The translations under genes and the position numbers were made by a program. A stretch of DNA of 64,000 nucleotides, taken from the NCBI RefSeq assembly GCF_900115925.1, contig NZ_FOYF01000002.1, positions 186,001 through 250,000 of the forward strand. The letters are read 5' to 3'. Below the pieces are notes generated by a model. The model worked only from the letters and a program-made list of their open reading frames with translations, had not been told where the DNA came from and did no database searches. The stretch comes from Bacillus sp. cl95. GTDB taxonomy: Bacteria > Bacillota > Bacilli > Bacillales > Cytobacillaceae. Positions 1 through 8,304 of the stretch are shown here, in pieces (positions within the stretch are counted from its first letter, which is position 1; each line of letters starts with the position of its first letter).

Positions 1-21
1 TTTATATAAAGGAGGGTAATT

Positions 22-1725
22 ATGTCTAACCTACGGCCGTGGATCGATCAATATCCACCAGAAATACCAGCTGACCTGGAATATGAACAAATACCGGTTC
101 AGCAATATCTCATCCGTTCAGCAGAAGAGTTCGCTGATCAAGTTGCTATTCATTTTATGGGTAAAGACATTACCTATAAGCAGGTACTCGATTCGGCTTA
201 TAAATTTGCAGGCTATTTGCAAGGAATCGGTATTACAAAAGGAGATCGGGTAGCAATCATGCTAGCCAATACTCCACAGTCTGTCATAGCGTATTATGGG
301 ATCTTGCTTGCCGGAGGAATTGTTGTCCAAACAAATCCACTATATACTGAACGCGAACTTGAATATCAAATGAAAGACTCAGGTGCAAAGGCGATTGTAA
401 CATTGGATATCTTATATCCACGCGTATCGAAAGTAATGCCGCAAACGGATTTAGAACACATAATTGTAACCGCTATCAAAGATTTTCTTCCGTTTCCTAA
501 GAATTTGATTTATCCATTTATCCAGAAAAAACAGTATGGTATCGTAGTAAATGTGAAACACGGTGGCAGCAATCACTTAATGACAGAGATATTGAAACAA
601 CCAACCCGTAAACTGGTAAGCCACCCGTTCGATTTTGAGGAAGATCTTGCATTGTTACAATATACGGGTGGGACAACAGGGTTTCCTAAAGGGGTTATGC
701 TCACACATAAGAATCTCGTGGCAAACGCATCTATGTGCAAAGCTTGGATGTATAAATGCGAGCGTGGTAAAGAAGCGATTTTAGGAATTTTACCGTTCTT
801 CCATGTATATGGCATGACAACGGTAATGATTTTAGCCGTAATGCAAGGCTACAAAATGATTCTATTGCCGAAGTTTGATGTTGAAACAACATTAAAGACG
901 ATACAAAAACAGCGCCCGACTTTATTTCCTGGGGCACCTACCATCTATATCGGATTATTGAACCATCCAGATTTGAAAAAATATGATTTATCGTCGATTG
1001 ATTCATGTATAAGCGGTTCCGCTCCATTGCCAGTTGAAATCCAGCAGAAGTTTGAAGACGTAACTGGAGGAAAGCTTGTTGAAGGATACGGATTGACGGA
1101 GTCATCGCCTGTAACGCACGCCAATTTCCTTTGGGATCGTCCACGAATTAAAGGAAGCATAGGAGTTCCTTGGCCAGATACACAATGTGTCGTGTTTTCG
1201 ATGGAAACGGGTGAAGCACTTCCATCTGGTGAAATCGGGGAAATTGCTGTAAAAGGTCCACAAGTAATGAAGGGCTACTGGAATAGACCTGAAGAAACTG
1301 AACAAACATTAAGAGATGGCTGGTTGCTGACAGGTGATCTTGGGTATATGGACGACAAGGGATATTTTTACGTGGTCGATCGGAAAAAAGATATGATCAT
1401 TGCAGGTGGATTCAATATCTATCCACGTGAAATTGAGGAAATTCTATACGAACATCCTGCTATTCAGGAAGTCGTTGCAGCGGGAATCCCTGATCCATAT
1501 AGAGGTGAAACTGTAAAAGCCTACGTCGTTTTAAAAGAAGGAAAAAACGTAACAGAGGAAGAACTGAATGAATTTGCAAGAAAGCATTTGGCATCCTACA
1601 AAGTTCCTAGGGTTTACGAATTCAGAGATGAACTTCCAAAAACAGCAGTAGGCAAAATTTTACGTAGAGCATTAGTGGATGAAGAGAAAAAGAAATTAGA
1701 AGATGATTGGCAAAAAAGAGCGTAA
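22..1725 (+). CDS. fadD: Long-chain fatty-acid-CoA ligase
   Basis: Activates long-chain fatty acids to acyl-CoA with ATP at the cytoplasmic face of the membrane, the entry step of beta-oxidation. The 567 residues are a full-length AMP-forming acyl-CoA synthetase. The phosphate-binding loop YTGGTTGFPKG is at residues 214-224, followed by a YGLTESSP motif and a C-terminal GDLGYMDDKGYFYVVDRKKD hinge. The C-terminal lysine region KTAVGKILRR is also present. The start ATG has a strong AAAGGAGGG site 8 bases upstream. The next genes are fadR, fadB and etfBA, the order of lcfA-fadR-fadB-etfBA in B. subtilis, so the role in fatty-acid degradation is well supported. Its own promoter lies outside the window. 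Confidence 0.95.
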   Translation: MSNLRPWIDQYPPEIPADLEYEQIPVQQYLIRSAEEFADQVAIHFMGKDITYKQVLDSAYKFAGYLQGIGITKGDRVAIMLANTPQSVIAYYGILLAGGIVVQTNPLYTERELEYQMKDSGAKAIVTLDILYPRVSKVMPQTDLEHIIVTAIKDFLPFPKNLIYPFIQKKQYGIVVNVKHGGSNHLMTEILKQPTRKLVSHPFDFEEDLALLQYTGGTTGFPKGVMLTHKNLVANASMCKAWMYKCERGKEAILGILPFFHVYGMTTVMILAVMQGYKMILLPKFDVETTLKTIQKQRPTLFPGAPTIYIGLLNHPDLKKYDLSSIDSCISGSAPLPVEIQQKFEDVTGGKLVEGYGLTESSPVTHANFLWDRPRIKGSIGVPWPDTQCVVFSMETGEALPSGEIGEIAVKGPQVMKGYWNRPEETEQTLRDGWLLTGDLGYMDDKGYFYVVDRKKDMIIAGGFNIYPREIEEILYEHPAIQEVVAAGIPDPYRGETVKAYVVLKEGKNVTEEELNEFARKHLASYKVPRVYEFRDELPKTAVGKILRRALVDEEKKKLEDDWQKRA

Positions 1726-1730
1726 CTTTT

Positions 1731-1757
1731 GAGCCAGCGTGATCGGCTCTTATTTTT
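1731..1757 (+). terminator. Intrinsic terminator after fadD
   Basis: GAGCC and GGCTC arms separated by nine bases are followed by TTATTTTTT, directly after the fadD stop codon. It separates fadD from the fadR operon. Confidence 0.8.
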
Positions 1758-1781
1758 TGACTAATAATGCTTGTCCGATTC

Positions 1782-1810
1782 TTGACAGAAGTAAAATTGC
1801 GAATTATTAT
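1782..1810 (+). promoter_or_regulatory. SigA-type promoter of fadR operon
   Basis: TTGACA (1782-1787) and TATTAT (1805-1810) are separated by exactly 17 bases. The predicted start falls at about 1817, inside the FadR operator, so binding would block transcription initiation. Confidence 0.8.
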
Positions 1811-1816
1811 TAAATT

Positions 1817-1836
1817 ATGAATGATGATTCATTCAT
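1817..1836 (+). promoter_or_regulatory. FadR operator
   Basis: An inverted repeat ATGAATGA...TCATTCAT with the centre TGAT matches the known Bacillus FadR box TGAATGANTANTCATTCA at all but one position. It lies between the -10 box and the fadR start codon. Autoregulation of fadR-fadB-etfBA by FadR with relief by long-chain acyl-CoA is established in B. subtilis; its action here is inferred from the site. Confidence 0.88.
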
Positions 1837-1896
1837 TTTTGTGATAAATAATGAACTTTCTATAGATTAGAAGTTTTCTTCAAAGGAGGTAAAGGA

Positions 1897-2484
1897 TTGA
1901 AGAAAAACAAGCCGAAATACCGGCAGATTATTGATGCAGCGGTAGTTGCCATCGCCGAAAACGGCTATCATCAAGCACAGGTTTCTAAGATTGCCAAGCA
2001 GGCCGGAGTAGCAGACGGAACGATTTATTTGTATTTTAAAAATAAAGAAGACATCCTTATTTCTGTGTTTGAAGAGAAGATGGGATCCTTCGTAGAAAAA
2101 ATTGAAGAAAAAATTGCAGGAAAAGAGACAGCAGCAGAGAAGTTATATATGATGGTGGAAACCCATTTCAAAATGCTGGCCGAAGATCGTCACCTTGCCA
2201 TAGTCACCCAGCTTGAACTGAGACAGTCTAATAAGGAGTTACGCCTTAAGATAAATGAAGTTCTGAAGGGTTATTTAAAATTAATAGATCAGATTTTAAT
2301 AGATGGTAAAGAAAGAGGAGAATTTTCTTCCCAGTTGGATATTCGGCTGGCTAGACAAATGATCTTTGGTACGATGGACGAAACGGTAACATCATGGGTC
2401 ATGAATGAACAAAAATATGAACTTGCATCCACCGCCGCAGCTGTCCACCAGTTATTGATCAATGGGTGTGGCAAAGGAGATTAA
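1897..2484 (+). CDS. fadR: TetR-family fatty-acid degradation repressor FadR
   Basis: A 195-residue TetR-type repressor that senses long-chain acyl-CoA and controls beta-oxidation genes. The N-terminal helix-turn-helix (about residues 10-52) contains AENGYHQAQVSKIAKQAGVA and DGTIYLYFKNKED, nearly identical to B. subtilis FadR (YsiA) as remembered. The C-terminal ligand domain keeps the family sequence TQLELRQSN. The start is TTG at 1897, fixed by AAAGGAGGT at 1882-1890. It is the first gene of the fadR-fadB-etfB-etfA unit and has its own operator upstream. Confidence 0.93.
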   Translation: MKKNKPKYRQIIDAAVVAIAENGYHQAQVSKIAKQAGVADGTIYLYFKNKEDILISVFEEKMGSFVEKIEEKIAGKETAAEKLYMMVETHFKMLAEDRHLAIVTQLELRQSNKELRLKINEVLKGYLKLIDQILIDGKERGEFSSQLDIRLARQMIFGTMDETVTSWVMNEQKYELASTAAAVHQLLINGCGKGD

Positions 2485-2513
2485 CGCGAAGTTTCCTAGA
2501 AGGAGTGATTTGG

Positions 2514-3287
2514 TTGGGACTATTAAAATTAACCCATCAAGGGCCGGTTGCAACATTTACGATTCAAAGACCCCCTGCAAATGCTTTGTCATCCGAAGTT
2601 CTAAGAGAATTAAGTGGTTTACTTGATGAAGTAGAGCACAACAACGAAGTAAGAGTCATCCTGATCCACGGTGATGGGCGTTTCTTCTCAGCAGGAGCTG
2701 ATATTAAGGAATTCACTACAATCGAATCAGGTGCAGAGTTTGCAAAACTTGCAGGTTTTGGACAAGATTTATTTGATAGAATGGAAAAATTCCCTAAACC
2801 TATCATCGCAGCTATACACGGCGCAGCACTAGGTGGAGGCTTGGAGCTCGCGATGGGATGTCATTTTAGACTGGTAAGTGAAACAGCAAAGCTTGGACTT
2901 CCGGAATTGCAATTAGGATTGATTCCAGGATTTGCAGGAACACAGCGTCTTCCTAAATTTGTCGGTGTAGCAAGAGCAGCAGAAATGCTATTCACATCGG
3001 ATCCCATTACGGGTTTAGAAGCGGTTCAATACGGCTTGGCAAATCATGCATATCCTGAAGAGGAATTGCTTGAACAAGCTTATAAAATGGCTAATAAAAT
3101 TGCCAAAAAAGGTCCATTGGCTCTTAAATCAACAATTGAATTGCTAAATTATGCGAAAACCGAAGAATATTACGCTGGTGTGAAAAAAGAAGCAGAATTA
3201 TTCGGGGGAGTGTTCATGTCGCGAGATGGCAAAGAAGGCATCAAAGCTTTTATTGAAAAGCGTGAGCCTCAATTCAAAGGGGAGTAA
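2514..3287 (+). CDS. fadB: Enoyl-CoA hydratase
   Basis: Crotonase-fold enoyl-CoA hydratase (257 residues) that hydrates trans-2-enoyl-CoA in beta-oxidation. The oxyanion-hole segments FFSAGADIKEF and AAIHGAALGGGLELAM are present, followed by LPELQLGLIPGFAGTQRLP containing the catalytic glutamate. The frame is open from GTG at 2466, but that would overlap fadR. TTG at 2514 has GAAGGAG eight bases upstream and yields the expected family N-terminus, so I choose it. The C-terminal KREPQFKGE is the same as in B. subtilis FadB (YsiB). Cotranscribed with fadR. Confidence 0.9.
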   Translation: MGLLKLTHQGPVATFTIQRPPANALSSEVLRELSGLLDEVEHNNEVRVILIHGDGRFFSAGADIKEFTTIESGAEFAKLAGFGQDLFDRMEKFPKPIIAAIHGAALGGGLELAMGCHFRLVSETAKLGLPELQLGLIPGFAGTQRLPKFVGVARAAEMLFTSDPITGLEAVQYGLANHAYPEEELLEQAYKMANKIAKKGPLALKSTIELLNYAKTEEYYAGVKKEAELFGGVFMSRDGKEGIKAFIEKREPQFKGE

Positions 3288-3293
3288 AAAATT

Positions 3294-3335
3294 CCGCCAA
3301 TAAGGTGAGAACTAACTTGGCGGGAAAATTTTTTT
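3294..3335 (+). terminator. Hairpin plus T-run between fadB and etfB
   Basis: CCGCCAA (3294-3300) pairs with TTGGCGG (3317-3323), followed by a run of seven T. It looks like an intrinsic terminator inside an operon that is usually cotranscribed, so it may set partial readthrough to etfBA or act in mRNA processing. Confidence 0.6.
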
Positions 3336-3395
3336 ACCATAAATATTTTCAATCTTTCGAACTGATGGAATGTTTGAATTCTGGGAGGGTAACCG

Positions 3396-4169
3396 ATGAA
3401 TATTTTTGTATTAATGAAAAGAACTTTCGATACAGAAGAAAAAATTACGATTGCTGGCGGCAAAATCAATGAAGATGGCGCTGAATTTATTATCAATCCT
3501 TATGATGAATATGCAATTGAAGAAGCTATTCAAGTGCGCGACGCTCATGGCGGAGAAGTAACAGTCGTTTCCGTTGGTGGTGAGGAAGCAGAAAAGCAAC
3601 TTCGCACAGCGCTTGCTATGGGAGCTGACAAAGCTGCACTTATCAATGTAGAAGATGATCTTGAAAATGGAGACCAATTCTCTACGGCTAAGATTCTTGC
3701 TGAATACTTGAAAGATAAAGACGCTGACCTCATTATTGGAGGAAATGTTGCAATTGATGGCGGAACAGGACAAGTTGGACCTCGATTGGCAGAATTGCTT
3801 GGTCTTCCATATGTAACTACGATTACAAAACTTGAAATTGACGGAAATAAAGCGACAGTCGTTCGTGATGTTGAAGGCGATTCAGAAGTAATCGAAGTAA
3901 GTCTTCCATTACTTGTTACTGCTCAACAAGGTTTGAATGAGCCGCGCTATCCTTCATTGCCTGGTATCATGAAAGCGAAGAAAAAGCCTCTTGAAGAACT
4001 TGAACTAGACGATCTTGATCTTGAAGAAGATGATGTTGAAGCTAAGACAAAAACGATTGAAATTTATTTGCCGCCTAAGAAAGAAGCTGGAAAAGTGCTT
4101 CAAGGTGACCTTAGCGATCAAGTAAAAGAATTGGTAAATCTTCTTCATACGGAAGCAAAGGTAGTCTAA
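3396..4169 (+). CDS. etfB: Electron transfer flavoprotein beta subunit
   Basis: 257-residue beta subunit of the electron transfer flavoprotein, which accepts electrons from acyl-CoA dehydrogenases and passes them to the quinone pool. The adenine-nucleotide alpha-hydrolase fold is complete, with NPYDEYAIEEA near the N-terminus, the AMP-binding VAIDGGTGQVGPRLAELL segment and the signature NEPRYPSLPGIMKAKKKP. GGGAGGGT precedes ATG at 3396. It is followed by etfA after 36 bases, giving the standard etfBA pair. Confidence 0.95.
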   Translation: MNIFVLMKRTFDTEEKITIAGGKINEDGAEFIINPYDEYAIEEAIQVRDAHGGEVTVVSVGGEEAEKQLRTALAMGADKAALINVEDDLENGDQFSTAKILAEYLKDKDADLIIGGNVAIDGGTGQVGPRLAELLGLPYVTTITKLEIDGNKATVVRDVEGDSEVIEVSLPLLVTAQQGLNEPRYPSLPGIMKAKKKPLEELELDDLDLEEDDVEAKTKTIEIYLPPKKEAGKVLQGDLSDQVKELVNLLHTEAKVV

Positions 4170-4205
4170 TAGGAATTTGACATTATTGCGCAGGAGGTTA
4201 ATAAA

Positions 4206-5183
4206 ATGACTAGAAAAGTATTGGTATTAGGTGAAGTTCGCGATGGAGCTTTACGTAACGTCTCATTTGAAGCAATTGCTGCTGGAAAAACCATTGCCGA
4301 AGGCGGAGAAGTCGTTGGAGTTTTAGTTGGAGAAAGTGTAAGCGCTTTAGGGCATGAGCTTATTTCATATGGTGCGGATCGAGTTATTACAGTTGAAGAT
4401 GCAAAGCTTGCACAATATACTTCAGATGGCTTCGCACAAGCATTATTGGCAGTCATCGATCAAGAGCAGCCAGAAGGCTTAGTTTTCGGACACACTTCTT
4501 TAGGAAAAGACTTGTCACCGAAAATTGCTGCTAAGTTAAATTCAGGACTTGTTTCTGATGTGACAGCTATTGAAGAAGCCGGTGGAAATATTGTATTCAC
4601 AAGACCGATTTATTCAGGTAAGGCATTCGAAAAGAAAATCGTTACTGACGGGTTAATTTTTGCAACGGTTCGTCCAAACAACATTACACCTTTAGAAAAA
4701 GATGAAAGCCGAAGTGGTGATGTAGCATCACTTTCAGTTGATATTAAAGATTTACGTGCCATTATCAAAGAAGTTGTTCGCAAAGCTTCTGAAGGCGTAG
4801 ATTTATCTGAAGCAAAGGTTGTTATCGCGGGTGGACGTGGTGTGAAGAGCACTGACGGCTTCGAGCCTTTGAAAGAGTTGGCAAAAGTATTAGGAGGAGC
4901 TGTTGGTGCGTCACGTGGAGCGTGTGATGCAGATTACTGCGATTACTCTCTACAAATCGGACAAACAGGTAAAGTTGTTACTCCTGATCTTTACATTGCT
5001 TGTGGTATTTCTGGAGCTATTCAGCACTTAGCTGGAATGTCCAATTCCAAGGTAATTGTAGCAATCAACAAAGATCCAGAAGCAAACATTTTTAAAGTAG
5101 CTGACTATGGGATTGTTGGAGATCTTTTCGAAGTAGTTCCGATGCTTACTGAAGAATTCAAAAAGCTTAAGGTTCATTCTTAA
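4206..5183 (+). CDS. etfA: Electron transfer flavoprotein alpha subunit
   Basis: 325-residue alpha subunit that carries the FAD of the EtfAB heterodimer. The C-terminal FAD-binding domain shows GASRGACDADYC, GQTGKVVTPDLYIACGISGA and AINKDPEANIFKVADYGIVGD. The family start VLGEVRDG is preserved. AGGAGG lies upstream of ATG 4206. It is the last gene of the fadR-fadB-etfB-etfA unit and is followed by a strong terminator. Confidence 0.95.
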   Translation: MTRKVLVLGEVRDGALRNVSFEAIAAGKTIAEGGEVVGVLVGESVSALGHELISYGADRVITVEDAKLAQYTSDGFAQALLAVIDQEQPEGLVFGHTSLGKDLSPKIAAKLNSGLVSDVTAIEEAGGNIVFTRPIYSGKAFEKKIVTDGLIFATVRPNNITPLEKDESRSGDVASLSVDIKDLRAIIKEVVRKASEGVDLSEAKVVIAGGRGVKSTDGFEPLKELAKVLGGAVGASRGACDADYCDYSLQIGQTGKVVTPDLYIACGISGAIQHLAGMSNSKVIVAINKDPEANIFKVADYGIVGDLFEVVPMLTEEFKKLKVHS

Positions 5184-5215
5184 AAACTAGCGCCCTCAAA
5201 GGGAAAGATAAATGC

Positions 5216-5257
5216 AAAGAACGAGCGGTTTTTTTCTGCTCGTTCTTTCTCTCTTTT
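5216..5257 (+). terminator. Strong terminator after etfA
   Basis: Perfect 11-bp stem AAAGAACGAGC/GCTCGTTCTTT with an 11-base T-rich loop, followed by a pyrimidine-rich tract ending TTTT. Confidence 0.85.
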
Positions 5258-5338
5258 CATCATAAATACCTTTGGTAAACCTGTATTTTTTTAAGCATAT
5301 AATCTTATTTAGAGGGTAAATTACATTCGAGCAAATAA

Positions 5339-5368
5339 TTAGCAAACTGTTTCACACGATGTTATACT
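5339..5368 (+). promoter_or_regulatory. Probable SigA promoter of trxA
   Basis: TTAGCA (5339-5344) and TATACT (5363-5368) are spaced 18 bases apart. The ribosome site AGGAGG at 5394-5399 and ATG at 5408 follow. B. subtilis trxA also has a SigB promoter; I see no good SigB match here. Confidence 0.5.
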
Positions 5369-5407
5369 GACGATAGTATTCGAGTAATTTTTTAGGAGGC
5401 AATAAAA

Positions 5408-5722
5408 ATGGCTATTTCAAATGCAACTGATCAAAACTTCTCAACTGAAACTGGATCTGGCTTAGTACTTGCAGATTTCTGGGCTCCTTGGTGCGGACCT
5501 TGTAAAATGATCGCTCCAGTTCTTGAAGAACTTGATGCTGAAATGGGTGATAAAGTTAAAATCGTAAAAATCGATGTTGACGAAAACCAAGAAACAGCAG
5601 CAAAATTTGGTGTAATGAGCATTCCAACTCTTTTAGTATTAAAAGATGGCGAAGTTGTAGATAAAGTTGTCGGTTTCCAACCGAAAGAAGCTTTAGCCGG
5701 CGTTCTTGAAAAGCACGTCTAA
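5408..5722 (+). CDS. trxA: Thioredoxin
   Basis: 104-residue cytoplasmic thioredoxin. The redox motif WCGPCK (in [15 protein letters not shown]) and the cis-proline segment [11 protein letters not shown] are present, and length is standard. It reduces protein disulfides and serves as electron donor to ribonucleotide reductase and other reductases. It stands alone between terminators, following etfA as in B. subtilis. Codon use is strongly biased, as expected for an abundant protein. Confidence 0.96.
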   Translation: MAISNATDQNFSTETGSGLVLADFWAPWCGPCKMIAPVLEELDAEMGDKVKIVKIDVDENQETAAKFGVMSIPTLLVLKDGEVVDKVVGFQPKEALAGVLEKHV

Positions 5723-5730
5723 TAAATCCC

Positions 5731-5770
5731 AAAAGTCCTGGTGTCTAACCAGGGCTTTTTATTTTTTTTC
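5731..5770 (+). terminator. Terminator after trxA
   Basis: AAGTCCTGG / CCAGGGCTT stem (one G-U pair) around a seven-base loop, followed by TTTTTATTTTTTTT. Confidence 0.85.
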
Positions 5771-5909
5771 GGAACTTTTCATATCGCGTGATTATTTCAG
5801 CCTGATTTTTGAGAATAAAAATAGTAATCTCCCGTTTGCAGATGCTAATCCACGTGTTGGTGAAAAATCAATTTATTGTTGTCGATTTCATTATATATCT
5901 AAATTCTCG

Positions 5910-5939
5910 TTGACAATGAGAATCGTTCTCTATTATAAT
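5910..5939 (+). promoter_or_regulatory. SigA promoter of Fur-controlled lipoprotein gene
   Basis: TTGACA (5910-5915) and TATAAT (5934-5939) are separated by 18 bases. The spacer contains ATGAGAATCGTTCTC, a degenerate Fur-like inverted repeat, and another TGAGAAT follows the -10 box. These suggest more than one Fur dimer contact. Confidence 0.75.
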
Positions 5940-5951
5940 GAGAATCGAAAG

Positions 5952-5966
5952 TGATAATCATTATCA
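5952..5966 (+). promoter_or_regulatory. Fur box
   Basis: TGATAAT-C-ATTATCA is a perfect 7-1-7 inverted repeat, the classical Bacillus Fur box. It lies just downstream of the promoter and about 40 bases before the start codon at 6006, so repression by iron-loaded Fur is expected. Confidence 0.9.
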
Positions 5967-6005
5967 ATGGCCATTATATCAATATACATATTGGGGGATT
6001 CATGA

Positions 6006-7187
6006 ATGTCTATTAAGTTCAAATTATTCGCAGCTTTAGCAACGATGTCTCTAGTTTTGGGTGCATGTGGAAAGACGGAAGAAAAGGAAGAAACAACAAA
6101 ACAACACGCTGAAAAGACTGAAAAGACAGATAAGCATGAAGAAACTGCTGAGCATGAAGACGCTGATTATGCCGCAGTTTACAAAGAAGCAGTAGCTGAG
6201 CTTGAAAAAGCAAAAGAAGGTAAAGAAGTAGATTTCGATAAAGTAATAAAGTCATATGAAGAACATTTACAATCACTTGTTCAAAAACGTGATGCTGAAT
6301 TAGAAAGCACAAATGATCAGCACATTACAGCTGCGCTTGCTGCTGGTAAAGAAGGTTCAATGGATAAAGTAGTTGTAAAGCAAGTGTTTGACAAATTAAT
6401 GCAAAAAGTTTTCTATACAACTATGAAGCATGAATTCACTGAAGTAACTGAAAACTGGGGTAAAACAGAAGAAGTAAAAGAAGAAATGGAAGAAGCGAAA
6501 AACTTCTATTCTATCATTCAATCAACAGTACAAAAGCGTGACGCTGCTTATGGTACGACAATGGAAGATGCCATTGCTGGCGGATTTGCTGAAATGGAAA
6601 AAGCTATTGAAGCAAACGATGAATTAGGTTTCCAATTAGGTAAGCAAGTTGTAGACAAGACATTGATGAAGACGTTTTATTTAGCAACAGGTGCTACTCC
6701 TAATGGTTATGCAACAAAAGCAGCAGATGAGGCAAAGACAGATGCGGTTGCAGCAAAAATTGAACAAGCTGAAGGATGGGCATTCTATCAGTCATTAACA
6801 AGCTACATGATGAAGAATGCACCAGAAGCAGATACATTAATCCAAAAACAATTTGACTTACAATCAGACGTAGAGGCACTTGATCCTGTGGCTATAAACA
6901 AAGCTTTTGTACGAGGCTTCGCACAAACAGCAATCAATGAGTATCATGAAAGTGAAGAAACATGGGGCGAAGACAAATCAGTCATAACTGGATTAGAAGG
7001 TGCTCTATTCCTTGACATTATTTCTTCAGATGTAAAAACACTTTTAGGTGAAGAAGCACAAAAGACATTAACAGATAAAGCACAAAAGTATATTGAAGCT
7101 ACTAAAGCGAAAGATCAGGCTGCTGGGGAAGAGTTGCTAAATGAGATTCTTACAACTACTCAAATGGTGATCGAAAAAGCTAAATAG
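6006..7187 (+). CDS. Fur-regulated four-repeat helical lipoprotein (putative iron-binding)
   Basis: A 393-residue exported lipoprotein. The signal peptide ends in the lipobox LVLGAC with lipidated Cys21, followed by a charged Lys/Glu/His linker to about residue 55. The mature part is alpha-helical and built from repeats. Units near 79-152, 167-228, 259-321 and 335-392 share a pattern seen clearly in VQKRDA at 92 and 175 and in KQVFDKLMQKVFY / KQVVDKTLMKTFY. His142-Glu143 and HESE at 314-317 resemble the HxxE of imelysin/EfeO proteins, but I cannot assign that family. The Fur box and the FTR1 permease 5 kb downstream suggest delivery of iron to an FTR1-type importer. The iron-binding function is inference. 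Confidence 0.8.
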   Translation: MSIKFKLFAALATMSLVLGACGKTEEKEETTKQHAEKTEKTDKHEETAEHEDADYAAVYKEAVAELEKAKEGKEVDFDKVIKSYEEHLQSLVQKRDAELESTNDQHITAALAAGKEGSMDKVVVKQVFDKLMQKVFYTTMKHEFTEVTENWGKTEEVKEEMEEAKNFYSIIQSTVQKRDAAYGTTMEDAIAGGFAEMEKAIEANDELGFQLGKQVVDKTLMKTFYLATGATPNGYATKAADEAKTDAVAAKIEQAEGWAFYQSLTSYMMKNAPEADTLIQKQFDLQSDVEALDPVAINKAFVRGFAQTAINEYHESEETWGEDKSVITGLEGALFLDIISSDVKTLLGEEAQKTLTDKAQKYIEATKAKDQAAGEELLNEILTTTQMVIEKAK

Positions 7188-7210
7188 TCCGGAGTAATAG
7201 AGGGTTCAGC

Positions 7211-7258
7211 AAGGGTCTGACTACCAAGGAAACAAGGTGTCTGGCCCTTTTCCTTTTC
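7211..7258 (+). terminator. Terminator after the lipoprotein gene
   Basis: AAGGGTCTGAC and GTCTGGCCCTT form an 11-bp stem with one mismatch and one G-U pair, followed by TTCCTTTTCC. It separates the lipoprotein from the epimerase operon. Confidence 0.6.
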
Positions 7259-7356
7259 CAAGAAGAGGTTTTACAAAGTTTTCTGCTTTTCCTATCCCTA
7301 AAAAAATAGTGTAAAATATGTTCCGTATAGTTAAGAAGGCAATGAGGTGTCAAAAA

Positions 7357-8304
7357 TTGAGGATAATCGTCACGGGCGGTGCAGGTTTTATTGGTTCCAA
7401 CCTCTCAAAAAGGTTACTGGCTGAGGGTCATAAAATATTGGTCTTAGACGCAATGCATCCATACTATTCGATTGAAAGAAAAGAAAAACAGTTGAAGAGG
7501 ATTGGTGAAGCAGAGAAATTTTTATTTTATAAAAAAAATCTATTAGATGACGAAGCCGAAATTAAAGAGATATTTTCTACTTTTCAAGCAGATTGTGTGA
7601 TTCATTTGGCGGCAATACCAGGAGTCTCGCTTTCCATTGAAGTTCCCAATGAATATGTCGATTACGATATTAAAGCTACAATTAACGCATTGAGGTACGC
7701 AGGGGAAACGGGAGTAAAACACTTCATCTTTGCATCCTCATCATCTGTATATGGAGAGCAGGAAAATGTCCCGCTGAAGGAAGAGATGGCTACAGGGAAG
7801 GTGATATCACCGTATGCGGCAGCCAAATATGGAGCAGAATCTTTTTGTCATGCCTATTCGTCCATCTATGGCATGAAAATGACCATTCTCCGTTTCTTTA
7901 CTGTATATGGTCCAGGTGGGCGCCCGGATATGGCCATTACAAAGTTTATCCGTAAGCTACAATCTGATGAAAGTATTGAGATTTTCGGAAATGGCACTTC
8001 ACGTGATTATACATATATCGACGATTGTGTGGAAGGCATTATTCTTGCCATGCAAAAATCGAAAGGAAATCAAACCTACAATTTAGGCTCAGGAAGACCA
8101 ATTGCCATTGAAGAATTAGTGCAATCTTTAAGAACGCATTTTCCAAGTATGAAATTGACGCAGGATGGTACAAGGCTAGGTGATGTTAGCTCAACTTGGG
8201 CGGATATTTCAAAAGCGAATTCCGAACTAGGCTATGAACCGGCATTTACTTTTGCAGAAGGGCTAGCCAGAACCGTTGAATGGTCAAAAGAGAATGAAAG
8301 CTAA
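7357..8304 (+). CDS. NAD-dependent sugar-nucleotide epimerase/dehydratase
   Basis: Extended short-chain dehydrogenase (about 315 residues) of the UDP-sugar epimerase type. The Rossmann motif TGGAGFIGS lies at residues 6-14, followed by the SSSSVYG segment, the catalytic YAAAK and the late SRDYTYIDDCVEGI. It resembles UDP-glucuronate or UDP-glucose 4-epimerases; the substrate cannot be read. The frame is open from ATG 7318, but that codon abuts a possible -10 TAAAAT. TTG at 7357 has GAGGTG eight bases upstream and starts right at the Rossmann strand, so it is preferred. It heads a four-gene operon with overlapping or abutting starts. Confidence 0.82.
   Translation: MRIIVTGGAGFIGSNLSKRLLAEGHKILVLDAMHPYYSIERKEKQLKRIGEAEKFLFYKKNLLDDEAEIKEIFSTFQADCVIHLAAIPGVSLSIEVPNEYVDYDIKATINALRYAGETGVKHFIFASSSSVYGEQENVPLKEEMATGKVISPYAAAKYGAESFCHAYSSIYGMKMTILRFFTVYGPGGRPDMAITKFIRKLQSDESIEIFGNGTSRDYTYIDDCVEGIILAMQKSKGNQTYNLGSGRPIAIEELVQSLRTHFPSMKLTQDGTRLGDVSSTWADISKANSELGYEPAFTFAEGLARTVEWSKENES

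Noticed and set aside
3411-3773. 120-codon antisense ORF inside etfB (and similar long antisense ORFs in lonB, lonA, tig and the helical surface gene)
   Set aside because: Shadows of biased codon use in strongly coding sense frames; no ribosome site or family resemblance.
5706-5954. 82-codon ORF downstream of trxA
   Set aside because: It crosses the trxA terminator and the Fur-regulated promoter, and has no ribosome site.
6006-7187. Calling the lipoprotein EfeO
   Set aside because: No cupredoxin domain and no clear imelysin layout; only isolated HxxE-like pairs. Left as an unnamed putative iron-binding lipoprotein.
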